This document shows, one piece after another, positions 50,403 to 60,290 of a DNA stretch of 64,000 nt. Source of the stretch: CAVORB01 sp963736235. GTDB lineage: Bacteria > Pseudomonadota > Gammaproteobacteria > Chromatiales > Chromatiaceae. Positions within the stretch are counted from its first letter, which is position 1; every line of letters starts with the position of its first letter. The position numbers and the translations under genes were made by a program. The notes beneath the pieces were generated by a model, which ran no database searches, had not been told where the DNA came from, and saw only the letters and a list, made by a program, of their open reading frames with translations. The stretch covers positions 1-64,000 of the forward strand of contig CAVTOR010000019.1 of the NCBI GenBank assembly GCA_963736235.1, read 5' to 3'.

Positions 50403-51536
50403 TCAGGCGGGGACGAGCAGCCGCTCCAGCACGCGTCGGTAGATGGCCGAGAGGGTATCGAGCTCCTCCACGCCCACGCATTCGTCGATCTGGTGGATGG
50501 TGGCGTTCACCGGCCCGAGCTCCAGCACCTGTGTGCCGGTGGGGGCAATGAAGCGTCCGTCGGAGGTGCCGCCCGCGGTGGACAGTTTGGGATCGCAGCC
50601 GGTTATGTCCCGCACCGCGGCGCGGGCGGCGTCGATCAGGGCACCGGCGGGCGTCAGGAAGGGGGCCCCGGACAGGCGCCAGTCGATCTCGTAGTCGACT
50701 CCGCACTGGTCCAGGATGCCGTGGACGCGACGCTTGATGGTCTCGGCGTCCAGCTCGGTCGAGAAGCGCAGGTTGAACTGGCCGGTGAGGATGCCCGGGA
50801 TCACGTTGTCCGCCCCGGTGCCCATGTTGAGGTTGGCGATCTGAAAGCTGGTGGGCGGGAAGAAGGCGTTTCCCCGGTCCCACTCCTCCGCCACCAGCTC
50901 GGCGAGGGCGGGGGCGATGGCGTGCAAGGGGTTCTTGGCCCGCTGGGGGTAGGCCACGTGGCCCTGCTTGCCATGCACGGTGAGCCAGCCGTTGATGCTG
51001 CCCCGACGCCCGTTCTTGATCGTGTCTCCCAGGCGGTCTTGGCTGGAGGGCTCTCCGACCAGGCACCAGTCGATCTTCTCCCCCCGCCGTTCCAGGACAT
51101 CGACTACCCTGAGGGTGCCGTCGCGGGCTGGCCCCTCCTCGTCGCTGGTGATGAGGAAGGCGATGGACCCTGGGTGCCGGGGGTTGGCGGCGAGGAAGGC
51201 CTCGACGGCGGTGATCATGGCGGCCAGCGATCCCTTCATGTCGCTCGCCCCGCGGCCGTAGAGCAGGCCGTCTCGGATCTCGGGCTCGAAGGGGGGTGAG
51301 GTCCATTTCTCGAGCGGTCCGGGCGGCACCACGTCCGTGTGGCCCGCGAAGCAGAACAGGGGCGCGGTGTCTCCGCGCCGCGCCCAGAAATTGCGCACCT
51401 CCCCGAACGGCAGGGGCTCGATCCAGAAGCCGAGGGCGGCGAGGCGCTTGGCCATCAGGTCCTGACAGCCGGCGTCCAGTGGGGTCACGGAGGGGCGGCG
51501 GATGAGCTCACGTGCGAGATCGAGCGTGGCGGACAT
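50403..51536 (-). CDS. dapE: Succinyl-diaminopimelate desuccinylase
   Basis: Hydrolyses N-succinyl-LL-diaminopimelate in lysine and peptidoglycan synthesis. The 377-residue protein matches family length. Metal ligands are visible: His in FAGHTDVVPPG, Asp in GRGASDMKG, the catalytic and binding Glu pair in SDEEGPARDGT, and a His near the C-terminus in the INATIHQIDE context. Its ATG at 51536 shares a base with the yffB stop (TGATG), so the two are coupled. Confidence 0.95.
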   Translation of the reverse strand: MSATLDLARELIRRPSVTPLDAGCQDLMAKRLAALGFWIEPLPFGEVRNFWARRGDTAPLFCFAGHTDVVPPGPLEKWTSPPFEPEIRDGLLYGRGASDMKGSLAAMITAVEAFLAANPRHPGSIAFLITSDEEGPARDGTLRVVDVLERRGEKIDWCLVGEPSSQDRLGDTIKNGRRGSINGWLTVHGKQGHVAYPQRAKNPLHAIAPALAELVAEEWDRGNAFFPPTSFQIANLNMGTGADNVIPGILTGQFNLRFSTELDAETIKRRVHGILDQCGVDYEIDWRLSGAPFLTPAGALIDAARAAVRDITGCDPKLSTAGGTSDGRFIAPTGTQVLELGPVNATIHQIDECVGVEELDTLSAIYRRVLERLLVPA

Positions 51537-51880
51537 CAGCCGAAGATCTCCTCGTAGAGCTCCGCGGAGAAACCGATGTGGCGCGCGCGGCCGGTGTCGA
51601 GCAATGGCCGCCGGATGATGGATGGCGCCTCGAGCATGGTTCGGATCGCGCGCTCCTCATCCATATCCCGGCGCACCGCTTCTGGCAGTCTGCGCCACAT
51701 CATGCCGCGACGGTTGAGCAGCCTCTCCCAGCCGAGCTCCGCGATCCAGGTGCGCAGCAGCTCTTCGTCGATGCCCTGGATCTTGTAGTCGCGGAACGCG
51801 TAGGCGACACCGTGCCCATCCAGCCAGGCGCGGGCCTTCTTCATGGTGTCGCAGTTGCGGATGCCGTAGAGGGTGACCAT
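51536..51880 (-). CDS. yffB: ArsC/Spx-type thioredoxin-fold protein (YffB)
   Basis: A 114-residue thioredoxin-fold protein of the ArsC/Spx/YffB group. It has one N-terminal Cys in YGIRNCDTMKKA (residue 10) and the KARAWLD helix, with the middle RTWIAELGWERLLNRRG typical of YffB. Arsenate reductase is unlikely because the resistance motifs and ars genes are missing. yffB beside dapE is conserved in Gammaproteobacteria, but its role there is unknown. Confidence 0.9.
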   Translation of the reverse strand: MVTLYGIRNCDTMKKARAWLDGHGVAYAFRDYKIQGIDEELLRTWIAELGWERLLNRRGMMWRRLPEAVRRDMDEERAIRTMLEAPSIIRRPLLDTGRARHIGFSAELYEEIFG

Positions 51881-51933
51881 CGGAGGCCTCAGTCTTCGGT
51901 GGCGTTGGTGTGCTGACGCTGCCGGTTGGGTGC

Positions 51934-52755
<822 letters not shown>

Positions 52756-52785
52756 GACTTGCTCCGAAGGTTCTCGTGGTTGGAA

Positions 52786-53982
52786 TCACAGGGTTTGTAC
52801 GTAGCGGCGGATGCGCTCGGCCGCATCGACGCATTCCGCCAGCGGGGGCACCAACGCCAGGCGCAGGCGGTTCGCGCCGGGATCTGGGCCGCCGCGGTCG
52901 CGCGAGAGGTAGCGTCCGGGAAGCACCGTCAGGTTGTGGCCGGCAAACAGCCCGCGCGCGAAATCGGTGTCGTCGATCGGCGTCTCGGGCCACAGGTAGA
53001 AGCCTGCCTGCGGTTGGGACACGGCCAGCACCCCGTCGAGGATCTCCAGCACCGCGGCAAACTTCTCTCGGTAGAGGCGGCGGTTGGCGACCACGTGCGC
53101 CTCGTCTCCCCAGGCGGCGAAGCTGGCATGCTGGTGGTGCAACGGCATGGCGCTGCCGTGGTAGGTGCGGTAACGGAAGAATTGCTCGATGATGGCCGCA
53201 TCTCCGGCGATGAAGCCCGAGCGCAGCCCAGGTGCGTTGGAGCGCTTGGACAGGCTGTGGAACACCACACACCTGCGGAAGTCGCCGTGACCCATGGCCG
53301 CGCACGCCTGCAGCAGGCCGACCGGAGGGGCGTCCTCGTCGAAGTAGAGCTCCGAATAGCATTCGTCGGCTGCAATGACGAAGTCATGCTCCAGCGCCAG
53401 GCCGATCAGTCGCTGCAGGGTTGCCTGGTCGGTCACCGCACCCGTGGGATTGCCGGGGGAACAGAGGTAGAGGAGCTGACAGCGTTTCCAGGTGTCGACG
53501 TCCACTGCGTCGTAATCCGGGATGAATCCGTTTTCCGCGCTGCAGGGGAGGTAACGTGGCTCGGCACCAGCCAGGAGGGCCGCCCCCTCGTAGATCTGGT
53601 AGAACGGATTGGGCATCAGCACGAGCGGCGCGCGGCTGCAGTCGACCACCGCCTGGGCGAAGGCGAACAGCCCTTCGCGGGTGCCGTTGAGCGGAAGCAC
53701 ATGGCGGTCCGGATCGACGCTCGCGGCTGGGAGGTGGAAGCGGCGTTCTAGCCAGGCGCCGATGGCCTGACGCAGCGCCGGTAATCCGCGGGTGGAGGGA
53801 TAGACGGACAGATTGTGCAGATGCGTGATGAGCGCTTCGCTGATCAGGCTCGGCGTTGGGTGCTTTGGCTCGCCGATGGATAGCGCGATATGGTGCATGT
53901 CCGACGGTGGCTTGATGCCCGCCTTGAGGTCGCTGAGCTTCTCGAAAGGGTAAGCTTCGAGTCGTTCCAGATCCGGGTTCAT
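52786..53982 (-). CDS. dapC: Succinyldiaminopimelate transaminase
   Basis: Class I aminotransferase of 398 residues. The PLP lysine is in FHSLSKRSNAPGLRSGF; other family motifs are SIGEPKHPTP, YPSTRGLPALR, NPFYQIYEG, SPGNPTGAV and AADECYSELYF. ATG 53982 gives the typical start MNPDLERLEAYPFEKL; an in-frame ATG at 54048 adds a tail foreign to the family. It is the first gene of the dapC-dapD-yffB-dapE run. Confidence 0.93.
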   Translation of the reverse strand: MNPDLERLEAYPFEKLSDLKAGIKPPSDMHHIALSIGEPKHPTPSLISEALITHLHNLSVYPSTRGLPALRQAIGAWLERRFHLPAASVDPDRHVLPLNGTREGLFAFAQAVVDCSRAPLVLMPNPFYQIYEGAALLAGAEPRYLPCSAENGFIPDYDAVDVDTWKRCQLLYLCSPGNPTGAVTDQATLQRLIGLALEHDFVIAADECYSELYFDEDAPPVGLLQACAAMGHGDFRRCVVFHSLSKRSNAPGLRSGFIAGDAAIIEQFFRYRTYHGSAMPLHHQHASFAAWGDEAHVVANRRLYREKFAAVLEILDGVLAVSQPQAGFYLWPETPIDDTDFARGLFAGHNLTVLPGRYLSRDRGGPDPGANRLRLALVPPLAECVDAAERIRRYVQTL

Positions 53983-54083
53983 GGCGTGCAACGTATTGCC
54001 GAGGGCGCTCGAAAGCTTTTTAGTATACCACCCGGGTGCCGCGGCCAATGCGGCTGAATGGGTTGCGGAGCGGAGGGGGCGGC

Positions 54084-54542
54084 ATGGGAGAGATACTTGC
54101 GATTCACCACGTCAGCTTGATCGTAAGCGACACCAGGCGGGCGTTGTCCTTTTATCGGGGGCTCCTCGGTCTCGCGGTTGACCCGGACCGTCCCGATTTG
54201 GGTTACCCGGGCGCCTGGCTGTGGGTGGGCGAGCGCCAGATCCATCTCCTGGAGGTCCCAAATCCGGATCCCGCCGAGGGCCGCCCAGACCACGGCGGGC
54301 GGGATCGGCACTTGGCACTGGCGGTGAGCGATCTCGCTGCGGTGGCAAGACGCCTGGAAGGGGCGGGGTTGGCGTATCAGCGGAGTCGATCCGGCCGCGA
54401 TGCCTTGTTCTGCCGCGATCCGGACGCCAATGTGATCGAGCTGATTGCGGTCACGACGGGGGGAGATGCAGGTCCGCCAAATCGCGGGCCGCGGACGAAC
54501 GACCCCGCCAGCGCTCGCGGGCAAGGTGACTTGGAGCGCTAG
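54084..54542 (+). CDS. VOC superfamily (glyoxalase-like) protein
   Basis: A 152-residue protein with two beta-alpha-beta-beta-beta modules of the vicinal oxygen chelate fold. Metal-ligand candidates are His in AIHHVSLIVSD, Glu in LLEVPN, His in RHLALAVSD and Glu in NVIELIAV. The last 25 residues are a non-conserved, Gly/Pro/Arg-rich tail. ATG 54084 follows CGGAGGGGG. It is divergent from dapC. Substrate unknown; it is not a clear glyoxalase I. Confidence 0.85.
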   Translation: MGEILAIHHVSLIVSDTRRALSFYRGLLGLAVDPDRPDLGYPGAWLWVGERQIHLLEVPNPDPAEGRPDHGGRDRHLALAVSDLAAVARRLEGAGLAYQRSRSGRDALFCRDPDANVIELIAVTTGGDAGPPNRGPRTNDPASARGQGDLER

Positions 54543-54609
54543 GCATCGCATGCGTCACATGTGAAGGCCGGGCCAGCCTGGGGCCACGGATCACGGGCGC
54601 GCCCGAGGG

Positions 54610-55224
54610 TCAGAAGCCCCGGTAGTACCAGCGGTTGTCCCAGCCCGGTAACGGCGGATAAGGCTCCGTCGGAGCCGCGTTCTGGCCTTCGGGCGTCGTC
54701 GGGTCGTTCGCCGTTGGCGGTTGCGGGGGCGAGTCTTGTCTGGGCGCCGGCTGCATCGCCCACGGGCCGGAGTTGCGGAAGGCCTCTCGCTCGCGCTCAA
54801 TCGTCTCGCGGAAAGCATCTCGACGACGTTTGGTTTCTTGCTCCCGGGCGTCCTGCTGGGCGGCCCCCCAGGGATCGATCCGGCGTCGGCGGGCATCGGC
54901 CGCGTCCTTCGCCGCGCGGCGACGTTCCTCCCAGGCGCGGCGCTGGGTTCGCACTTCGTCGAGCCACTGGTCAACGGGCTCCGGCTCAACGGGCAGCGCG
55001 GGCCAGGGCGGTGGGGGCGCGAGTAGCTCGGGGGCCGGGTGGTGAGGCGCACTCGGTTGCAGCGAGAGTGCCTGCGCCAGCACGGTGGGTGAATCCGCGT
55101 CGGTTGGGGCGAGCACTTCACGAGGGGTAGCGGATGCCGGCGCCGCTTCATCCGCGACAACGGGCGATACGGCGAGGGCGGCCGCCCAGAACGCCGCTTC
55201 CAGAATGCGCAGTCGATGGGTCAT
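54610..55224 (-). CDS. Proline-rich exported protein of unknown function
   Basis: A 204-residue protein with a signal peptide (ILEAAFWAAALAVSPVVA). The mature part has a Pro/Ala-rich stretch (ELLAPPPPWPALPVEPEP), a central helix rich in Arg, Glu and Gln (about 85-155) and a Pro-rich end finishing WDNRWYYRGF. No domain is recognised. A promoter-like region and AT-rich patch lie upstream. It might be a periplasmic linker or structural protein; this is a guess. Confidence 0.72.
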   Translation of the reverse strand: MTHRLRILEAAFWAAALAVSPVVADEAAPASATPREVLAPTDADSPTVLAQALSLQPSAPHHPAPELLAPPPPWPALPVEPEPVDQWLDEVRTQRRAWEERRRAAKDAADARRRRIDPWGAAQQDAREQETKRRRDAFRETIEREREAFRNSGPWAMQPAPRQDSPPQPPTANDPTTPEGQNAAPTEPYPPLPGWDNRWYYRGF

Positions 55225-55545
55225 CTCTTCCCCCTCCCACCTGAGCGCCCTCGGCGACGGGTGATCCGCCGCCGGCTCGGCGCGGCACAGCCGGTTCTGG
55301 CCGGGATTCGGATACGGATTCCATCACGCCCAAGCCATGCCCTGGGTGATGGTCCCGGCTCGTATGGGCGCACACCGCAGATCGCCCGTGGCATAGGAAC
55401 ATTAATAAATCATGAAATAAGGAAATTTTCAAACGCCTGCCCTGTGTCGTGTCAAGTGTCGGGGTTTTTTCGCCGGTCGTCGCCGGACGGCGCGCGCTCT
55501 CGTTTCGGCGGCGCACGCGGGCGGCAGCACGGGGGCGTTGGGGGA
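55225..55545. other. Gap of about 320 bp upstream of the proline-rich protein
   Basis: It lies between the glnD stop and the next minus-strand gene. It includes an AT-rich block at 55396-55432 that stands out against the GC-rich surroundings, and a minus-strand -35 consensus (see 55427-55455). No gene or terminator for glnD was seen. Confidence 0.5.
55427..55455 (-). promoter_or_regulatory. Putative promoter of the proline-rich protein gene
   Basis: A perfect TTGACA on the minus strand (55455-55450), 17-base spacer and a weak TTGAAA (55432-55427), in an AT-rich patch. The leader would be about 200 bases. Confidence 0.35.
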
Positions 55546-58221
55546 TCAGGCGACTGGGGTCTTCTCGACGCGACGATGGATCTCGCTGCGCAAGCAGGCG
55601 AGGGCCGTCTCGCAGACGATGGCCGTGTCGTGCTCCGTCGTGATGAAGAACACATCGTCCACCTCGGCCCCAACCGTCGCGATCTTCGCGTTCTGCAAGC
55701 GGATCCCGCAGGTGTCGAACACGGCTCCCACGTCCGCGAGCAGTCCCGGGCGGTCGAGGGTGGAGAGGCGCATGACCGTGCGCTGGTTGCGCTCGTCAGG
55801 CGTGAAGGTGACCTCGGTCATCGTGGGGAAATGCTTGTGTTGGCGCGGGAGCCTCCTTTGGACCTGCACGTCGTCGTGCGGTGGCGCCTGAAGGCCTTGC
55901 TTCAGCGCGCAGCGGATCTCCTCCATCCGCAGTTCCTCTCCGATGGGCGAACCTTCCAACTCCAGCACGTAATAGGTGTTGAGCACCATATGGTCGTCGG
56001 TGGTCATGATGCGGGCGTCCAGGATGCTGAGGCGCAGCTGGTCGAGCAGGGCGGTGGTGCGGGCAAACAAGTGGGCCTGGTCCCGGCTGTAGAGAAATAT
56101 CTCGGTCCCGCCGCGCGCCGTGACCGGTCGGATCGTGACGAGGGGTAGCTCGTCGGCCGGCACGGCCAGCACCAGTCTGGTCTGCCAGGCGATCTCATCC
56201 GGCGAATTGTGCAGGAAGTAGTCGAGACTGAATTTGATCCACAGCGCCGTGCAGGTGTCCTCCTGGACTCCGTACTTCTCCAGCAGACGCAAGGCCTCCG
56301 TTTGTTTTTGCTGGATCAGCTCGTCCTGGGCCTGCGGATTGTCGAGGCCGCGCACCAGGGCTCGGCGTGTCGCGTGGTAGAGCTCCCGTAGCAGGGCCTC
56401 TTTCCACGAGTTCCATCGCTGTGGGTTGGTGGCGCGCGCGTCCGCGACGGTGAGCAGATAGAGATAATCGAGCCGGGTGCTATCGCCGATCTCCGCCGCG
56501 AATGTCTGGATGACCTCCGGATCGCTGGTGTCCTTGCGCTGGGCGGTCATGGACATGACCAAGTGTTTCTCCACCAGCCAGGCCACCAGGCGGGCGTCGT
56601 ACTCGGAGAGGCCGTGGAGCAGGCAGAAGTCCCAGGCGTCTCGGGCGCCGATCAGGGAGTGATCGCCGCCACGCCCTTTGGCGATGTCATGGAACAGGCC
56701 GGCGAGGTACAGCAGCTCCAGCTTAGGGATGGTATGGGCGATGGCGCTTGCCAGCGGATACTCGTCCGCGTGCTCGTGTACGCAGAAGCGGCGCAGATTG
56801 CGAACCAAGCGCAGGGTGTGCTCGTCGACCGTGTAGACGTGGAACAGGTCGTACTGCATGCGCCCGACGATGTTGGCGAAGGCCGGGATGTAGGCGGCGA
56901 GCACGCCGTAGCGGTTCATGCGCCGCAGGGCGTGGGTGAGGCCCGTGGGGTAGCGGAAGATCTCCATGAACAGGCTGCGCGCGCGCAGATCTGCGCGGGC
57001 CTTGTCGTCGATCTGGTGGCGGTTCTCGCGGATCAGGCGGATGGTGCTGGCGCGCACCCCTTGCAGTTCCGGGTGCGTCTGCAAGACGTAGAAGACCTCG
57101 AGCAGCGCCACGGGACTGCGGCGGAAGACGTCCGCGCGCGTGACCTCCAGGAATCCGCTGCGCGACTGGAAACGCTTGTTGATCTCCACCGGCGGGGCGA
57201 GCCGATCGTGCAGCAGGATGGCTTCCTTGAACAACTGCAGCAGCATCTCATTGAGCCGGTTGAGCTCCATGACCGTGCGGTAGTACTGCTGCATGAATTG
57301 CTCGACGCCCAGGTTGGTCTGGCCGTCGATGAAGCCGAAGTCCCCGGCCAGGGTGCGCTGATAGTCGAAGAGCAGCCGATCCTCGCGCCGCCCCGCCAGG
57401 CGGTGCAGGGCAAAGCGGATGCGCCAGAGGAGCGCCTGACCCTCGACCAGGGTGAGATGCTCACGCTCGGTGAGAAAGCCGTGGCCGACGAGGTCGTGGA
57501 GATCGCGGGCTGCGAAATGGCGCTTCGCCACCCAGCCGATCATCTGAATGTCCCGCAGGCCCCCGGGGTTCTCCTTGATGTTGGGCTCCAGGTTGTAGGC
57601 GGTTTCGCCGTACTTGTGCCAGCGTGCCTTTTGCTCCTGGGTCTTGGCGGCGAAGAAGTCCTCGCTCGGCCAGATGCGGCTGGGCCCCGTGGCGTCGAGC
57701 ATCCGCTCGAAGAGGTGCGCATCCCCCACCAGATGGCGAGCCTCGATCAGGTTGGTCATGACGGTGACGTCGGCCCGGCCCTCGCTTACGCACTCCTCGA
57801 CGGTGCGCACGCTGTGTCCCACTTCCAAGCCGATGTCCCAGAGGAAGGTGATGAGTGCCTCGATGGCATCGCTGAAAGCGCCGCGCTCAACGCGCTCCGC
57901 TAGGATCAGGATGTCCACGTCGGAGGCCGGGTGCAGCTCCCGGCGCCCGTAACCGCCCACCGCCACCAGGGCGGCGTCGGGGCGAGAGGACAGGTGGCGA
58001 TCCCATGCCTCGCGCAGGAGGGCGTCCACCAGCAGGCTGCGCGCCAGCACCAGGTCCGCGATCGACATCCCGTCGTCATAGCACGCGAACATGCGGCGGG
58101 TGCCTTCGCGCAGCGCCTGCCGGAAGGCTTTGACCGGATTCGTGCCCGCCGCCAGATCTTCCCGAAGACGATCTGTCGATGCGAATGCGGTGACCGTTCC
58201 CGAATGCCGTTCGGCAATCAT
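55546..58221 (-). CDS. glnD: Bifunctional PII uridylyltransferase/uridylyl-removing enzyme
   Basis: Senses glutamine and modifies PII proteins, controlling nitrogen metabolism. At 891 residues it has the family order: a nucleotidyltransferase motif (GGYGRRELHPASDVDILIL near 80), a helical region with NPGGLRDIQMIGW, an HD phosphohydrolase (LFHDIAKGRGGDHS) and two ACT domains at the C-terminus. ATG 58221 follows AGGA; the frame stays open further upstream but that part overlaps map. Its start overlaps the map stop by 4 bases (ATGA). Confidence 0.95.
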   Translation of the reverse strand: MIAERHSGTVTAFASTDRLREDLAAGTNPVKAFRQALREGTRRMFACYDDGMSIADLVLARSLLVDALLREAWDRHLSSRPDAALVAVGGYGRRELHPASDVDILILAERVERGAFSDAIEALITFLWDIGLEVGHSVRTVEECVSEGRADVTVMTNLIEARHLVGDAHLFERMLDATGPSRIWPSEDFFAAKTQEQKARWHKYGETAYNLEPNIKENPGGLRDIQMIGWVAKRHFAARDLHDLVGHGFLTEREHLTLVEGQALLWRIRFALHRLAGRREDRLLFDYQRTLAGDFGFIDGQTNLGVEQFMQQYYRTVMELNRLNEMLLQLFKEAILLHDRLAPPVEINKRFQSRSGFLEVTRADVFRRSPVALLEVFYVLQTHPELQGVRASTIRLIRENRHQIDDKARADLRARSLFMEIFRYPTGLTHALRRMNRYGVLAAYIPAFANIVGRMQYDLFHVYTVDEHTLRLVRNLRRFCVHEHADEYPLASAIAHTIPKLELLYLAGLFHDIAKGRGGDHSLIGARDAWDFCLLHGLSEYDARLVAWLVEKHLVMSMTAQRKDTSDPEVIQTFAAEIGDSTRLDYLYLLTVADARATNPQRWNSWKEALLRELYHATRRALVRGLDNPQAQDELIQQKQTEALRLLEKYGVQEDTCTALWIKFSLDYFLHNSPDEIAWQTRLVLAVPADELPLVTIRPVTARGGTEIFLYSRDQAHLFARTTALLDQLRLSILDARIMTTDDHMVLNTYYVLELEGSPIGEELRMEEIRCALKQGLQAPPHDDVQVQRRLPRQHKHFPTMTEVTFTPDERNQRTVMRLSTLDRPGLLADVGAVFDTCGIRLQNAKIATVGAEVDDVFFITTEHDTAIVCETALACLRSEIHRRVEKTPVA

Positions 58222-59000
58222 TCCAGTCCTGATTCTGCGCGTTCTTCCTGGCGAAGCGTGAGGATCTCGTGCCCGTCGGCGGTGACCAGGACGGTATGCT
58301 CCCACTGGGCGGAGAGGCTGCGGTCCTTGGTGACGACCGTCCAACCGTCCGGCAGGAGCTTGATGAAGCGTTTGCCGGCGTTGACCATGGGCTCCACGGT
58401 GAAGCACATCCCCTCTCGCAGCGCCAGTCCCTCGCCGGGCGAGCCGTAGTGCAGCACCTGGGGATCCTCGTGAAACTCTCGGCCGATGCCATGGCCGCAG
58501 TACTCGCGCACCACCGAATAGTTGTTGGATTCGACGAATGTCTGGATCGCGTGGCCAACGTCGCCAAGCGTTGCTCCGGGTCGGACCTGTGCGATGCCCA
58601 GGCGCATCGCCTCCTGGGTAAGCTTGATCAAGCGCCGCGCGAGGACCGAAGCGTCGCCGACGAAGAACATCTTACTGGTATCGCCGTGATAGCCGTCCTT
58701 GATGACGGTGATGTCGATGTTGACGATGTCGCCGTTCTTCAGCCGCTTATTGCCTGGAATGCCGTGGCAGACCTGATGGTTCACCGAGGTGCAGATGGAT
58801 TTCGGAAAGCCGCGGTAGTCGAGGGGTGCGGGGATCGCGTGCTGCTCGTTGACGATGAAATCGTGACAGATGCGGTCGAGTTCGTCGGTCGTCACCCCTG
58901 GTCGCACGTGACACTCGATCATCTCGAGCACCTCCGCCGCCAGCCGGCCGGCGACGCGCATCTTCGCGATCTCGTTCGCCGATTTGATGGGTACGCTCAT
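58218..59000 (-). CDS. map: Methionine aminopeptidase, type I
   Basis: Removes the initiator methionine from nascent proteins. It has about 260 residues, with metal ligands in NIDITVIKDGYHGDTSK (two Asp), the His in GHGIG, and the Glu residues in FTVEPM and QWEHT. ATG 59000 gives MSVPIKSANEIAKMRVAG, the typical start; another at 59021 adds seven residues. It is coupled to glnD and divergent from rpsB, the usual gammaproteobacterial arrangement. Confidence 0.95.
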   Translation of the reverse strand: MSVPIKSANEIAKMRVAGRLAAEVLEMIECHVRPGVTTDELDRICHDFIVNEQHAIPAPLDYRGFPKSICTSVNHQVCHGIPGNKRLKNGDIVNIDITVIKDGYHGDTSKMFFVGDASVLARRLIKLTQEAMRLGIAQVRPGATLGDVGHAIQTFVESNNYSVVREYCGHGIGREFHEDPQVLHYGSPGEGLALREGMCFTVEPMVNAGKRFIKLLPDGWTVVTKDRSLSAQWEHTVLVTADGHEILTLRQEERAESGLE

Positions 59001-59055
59001 GGCGTGGGCGTCAGCATCCACTGTTCAGTTGGCACCTGCCGAAAGGCCGAGAGAA

Positions 59056-59186
59056 TTGCTCAGGCGAAGCCCACTATGGTATAAAACGCGCCGCGGTACG
59101 GCAAACACCGCGCTGCTCCGCCGCGTACGAAGCGGCAGTGGCGCATGAACCCGAAGCGAAAAACGACGGTTTTTCGCTTTATTTTT
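59056..59186 (+). ncRNA. Candidate short transcript upstream of rpsB (promoter plus terminator)
   Basis: TTGCTC (59056-59061), an 18-base spacer and TATAAA (59080-59085) would start a transcript near 59092. It would end at the strong hairpin 59154-59179. The product would be about 90-95 bases. It may instead be the rpsB leader with an attenuator. No open frame of note lies inside. Confidence 0.4.
59154..59186 (+). terminator. Strong intrinsic terminator/attenuator between map and rpsB
   Basis: AAGCGAAAAAC (59154-59164), loop GACG, GTTTTTCGCTT (59169-59179): an 11-bp perfect stem followed by T-A-TTTTT. No plus-strand gene ends upstream; map runs the other way. rpsB starts about 300 bases downstream. 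Confidence 0.75.
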
Positions 59187-59409
59187 GGCTCATCTTCGGC
59201 CCGTCTCGGCACGTCCCTTTGTCGGGGTCGAATCCGGCATTGATTGTGGCTAAGGCCAGTTTTCAACTTGCCGCGATCTCGTTTGAGTAGGCCGTGGAAT
59301 CCGCCGTTCCGCAAGGGCGCGATGAGCGCCAACACGCCCGAGGCCCGGTCCGCCTTCGTTAGTACGCGGATCGTCTCTCGCGGTAATACACACACGCTTC
59401 GACACAGGG

Positions 59410-59429
59410 CGCTGGGTGCCCGCCCAGCG
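59410..59429 (+). promoter_or_regulatory. Hairpin in the rpsB leader
   Basis: CGCTGGG (59410-59416), loop TGCCCG, CCCAGCG (59423-59429). An alternative pairing GGGCGC (59407-59412) with GCGCCC (59434-59439) shares bases with it, so two structures compete. It lies 55 bases before the rpsB start. In E. coli S2 represses its own operon through the leader; that this hairpin does so here is inference. Confidence 0.35.
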
Positions 59430-59483
59430 GGTTGCGCCCCGGGAAGCGTGGAGGTCAAACCCAAGTCATGAGGACAATTCGAA

Positions 59484-60248
59484 GTGAGTGAAGTTTCCAT
59501 GCGTCAGATGCTGGAGGCGGGCGTCCATTTCGGGCATCAGACCCGATACTGGAACCCCAAGATGGGCGCCTACATCTTCGGGCATCGCAACAAGATCCAC
59601 ATCATCAATCTCGAGAAGACGCTTCCGCTGTACCAGGAGGCCATGAACTACATGGGCTCGTTGGCGGCGAACGGCGGCAAGATCCTGTTTGTCGGCACCA
59701 AGCGGGCGGCGCGCGAGGCGGTTCGCGAGCAGGCCGCACGCTGCGGTATGCCCTATGTCGACTATCGTTGGCTCGGCGGGATGCTGACCAACTTCCGGAC
59801 CATCCGGCAGTCGATCAAGCGCCTCAAGGAGCTCGAGACCATGTTCGAGGACGGCTCCATCCAGCGGTTCAACAAGAAGGAGGCGCTCGGCCTCAGCCGG
59901 GAGAAGGACAAGCTCGATCAGAGCCTGGGTGGCATCAAGGACATGGAGCGGCTTCCGGACGCGCTGTTCATCGTCGACGTGGGGCACGAGAAGATCGCGG
60001 TGAGCGAGGCCAACAAGCTTGGCATCCCCGTGGTCGGGGTGGTCGACACCAACAACGATCCGGGGCAGATCGACTATGTGATTCCCGGCAACGACGACGC
60101 CATCCGGGCGGTGCGGCTCTACATCGAAGGCGCCGCCTCTGCGGTGCTTGACGGTCGCTCGACTGCCGCCGCGGCGGTCGGTCAGGTGGACGAGTTCGTT
60201 GCCGAGGACGACAAGAGCGCGGCCGAGACCCAAGCGGCCGCCGAATAA
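59484..60248 (+). CDS. rpsB: 30S ribosomal protein S2
   Basis: A 254-residue ribosomal protein of the small subunit. Signatures MRQMLEAGVHFGHQTRYWNP and WLGGMLTNFRTIRQSI are present, with the GVVDTNNDPGQIDYVIPGND block. The start is GTG at 59484 behind TGAGGA; an ATG at 59499 would lose conserved residues. First gene of rpsB-tsf-pyrH-frr-uppS-cdsA. No frameshift. Confidence 0.97.
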   Translation: MSEVSMRQMLEAGVHFGHQTRYWNPKMGAYIFGHRNKIHIINLEKTLPLYQEAMNYMGSLAANGGKILFVGTKRAAREAVREQAARCGMPYVDYRWLGGMLTNFRTIRQSIKRLKELETMFEDGSIQRFNKKEALGLSREKDKLDQSLGGIKDMERLPDALFIVDVGHEKIAVSEANKLGIPVVGVVDTNNDPGQIDYVIPGNDDAIRAVRLYIEGAASAVLDGRSTAAAAVGQVDEFVAEDDKSAAETQAAAE

Positions 60249-60290
60249 CCCGTTGCGCAGCGGGCGCCGAAAACGCCTGCCAAAGGACTT

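Noticed and set aside
51536..51880. Arsenate reductase
   Set aside because: Only the thioredoxin fold and one Cys are shared; context beside dapE and lack of ars genes fit YffB.
58222..58407. Upstream extension of glnD
   Set aside because: The frame is open but overlaps map in another frame and does not resemble GlnD; the ATG at 58221 has a ribosome site and the ATGA overlap.
59225..59245. tRNA-like T-loop string (GGGGTCGAATCC)
   Set aside because: No matching acceptor, D-arm or anticodon stem could be found around it.
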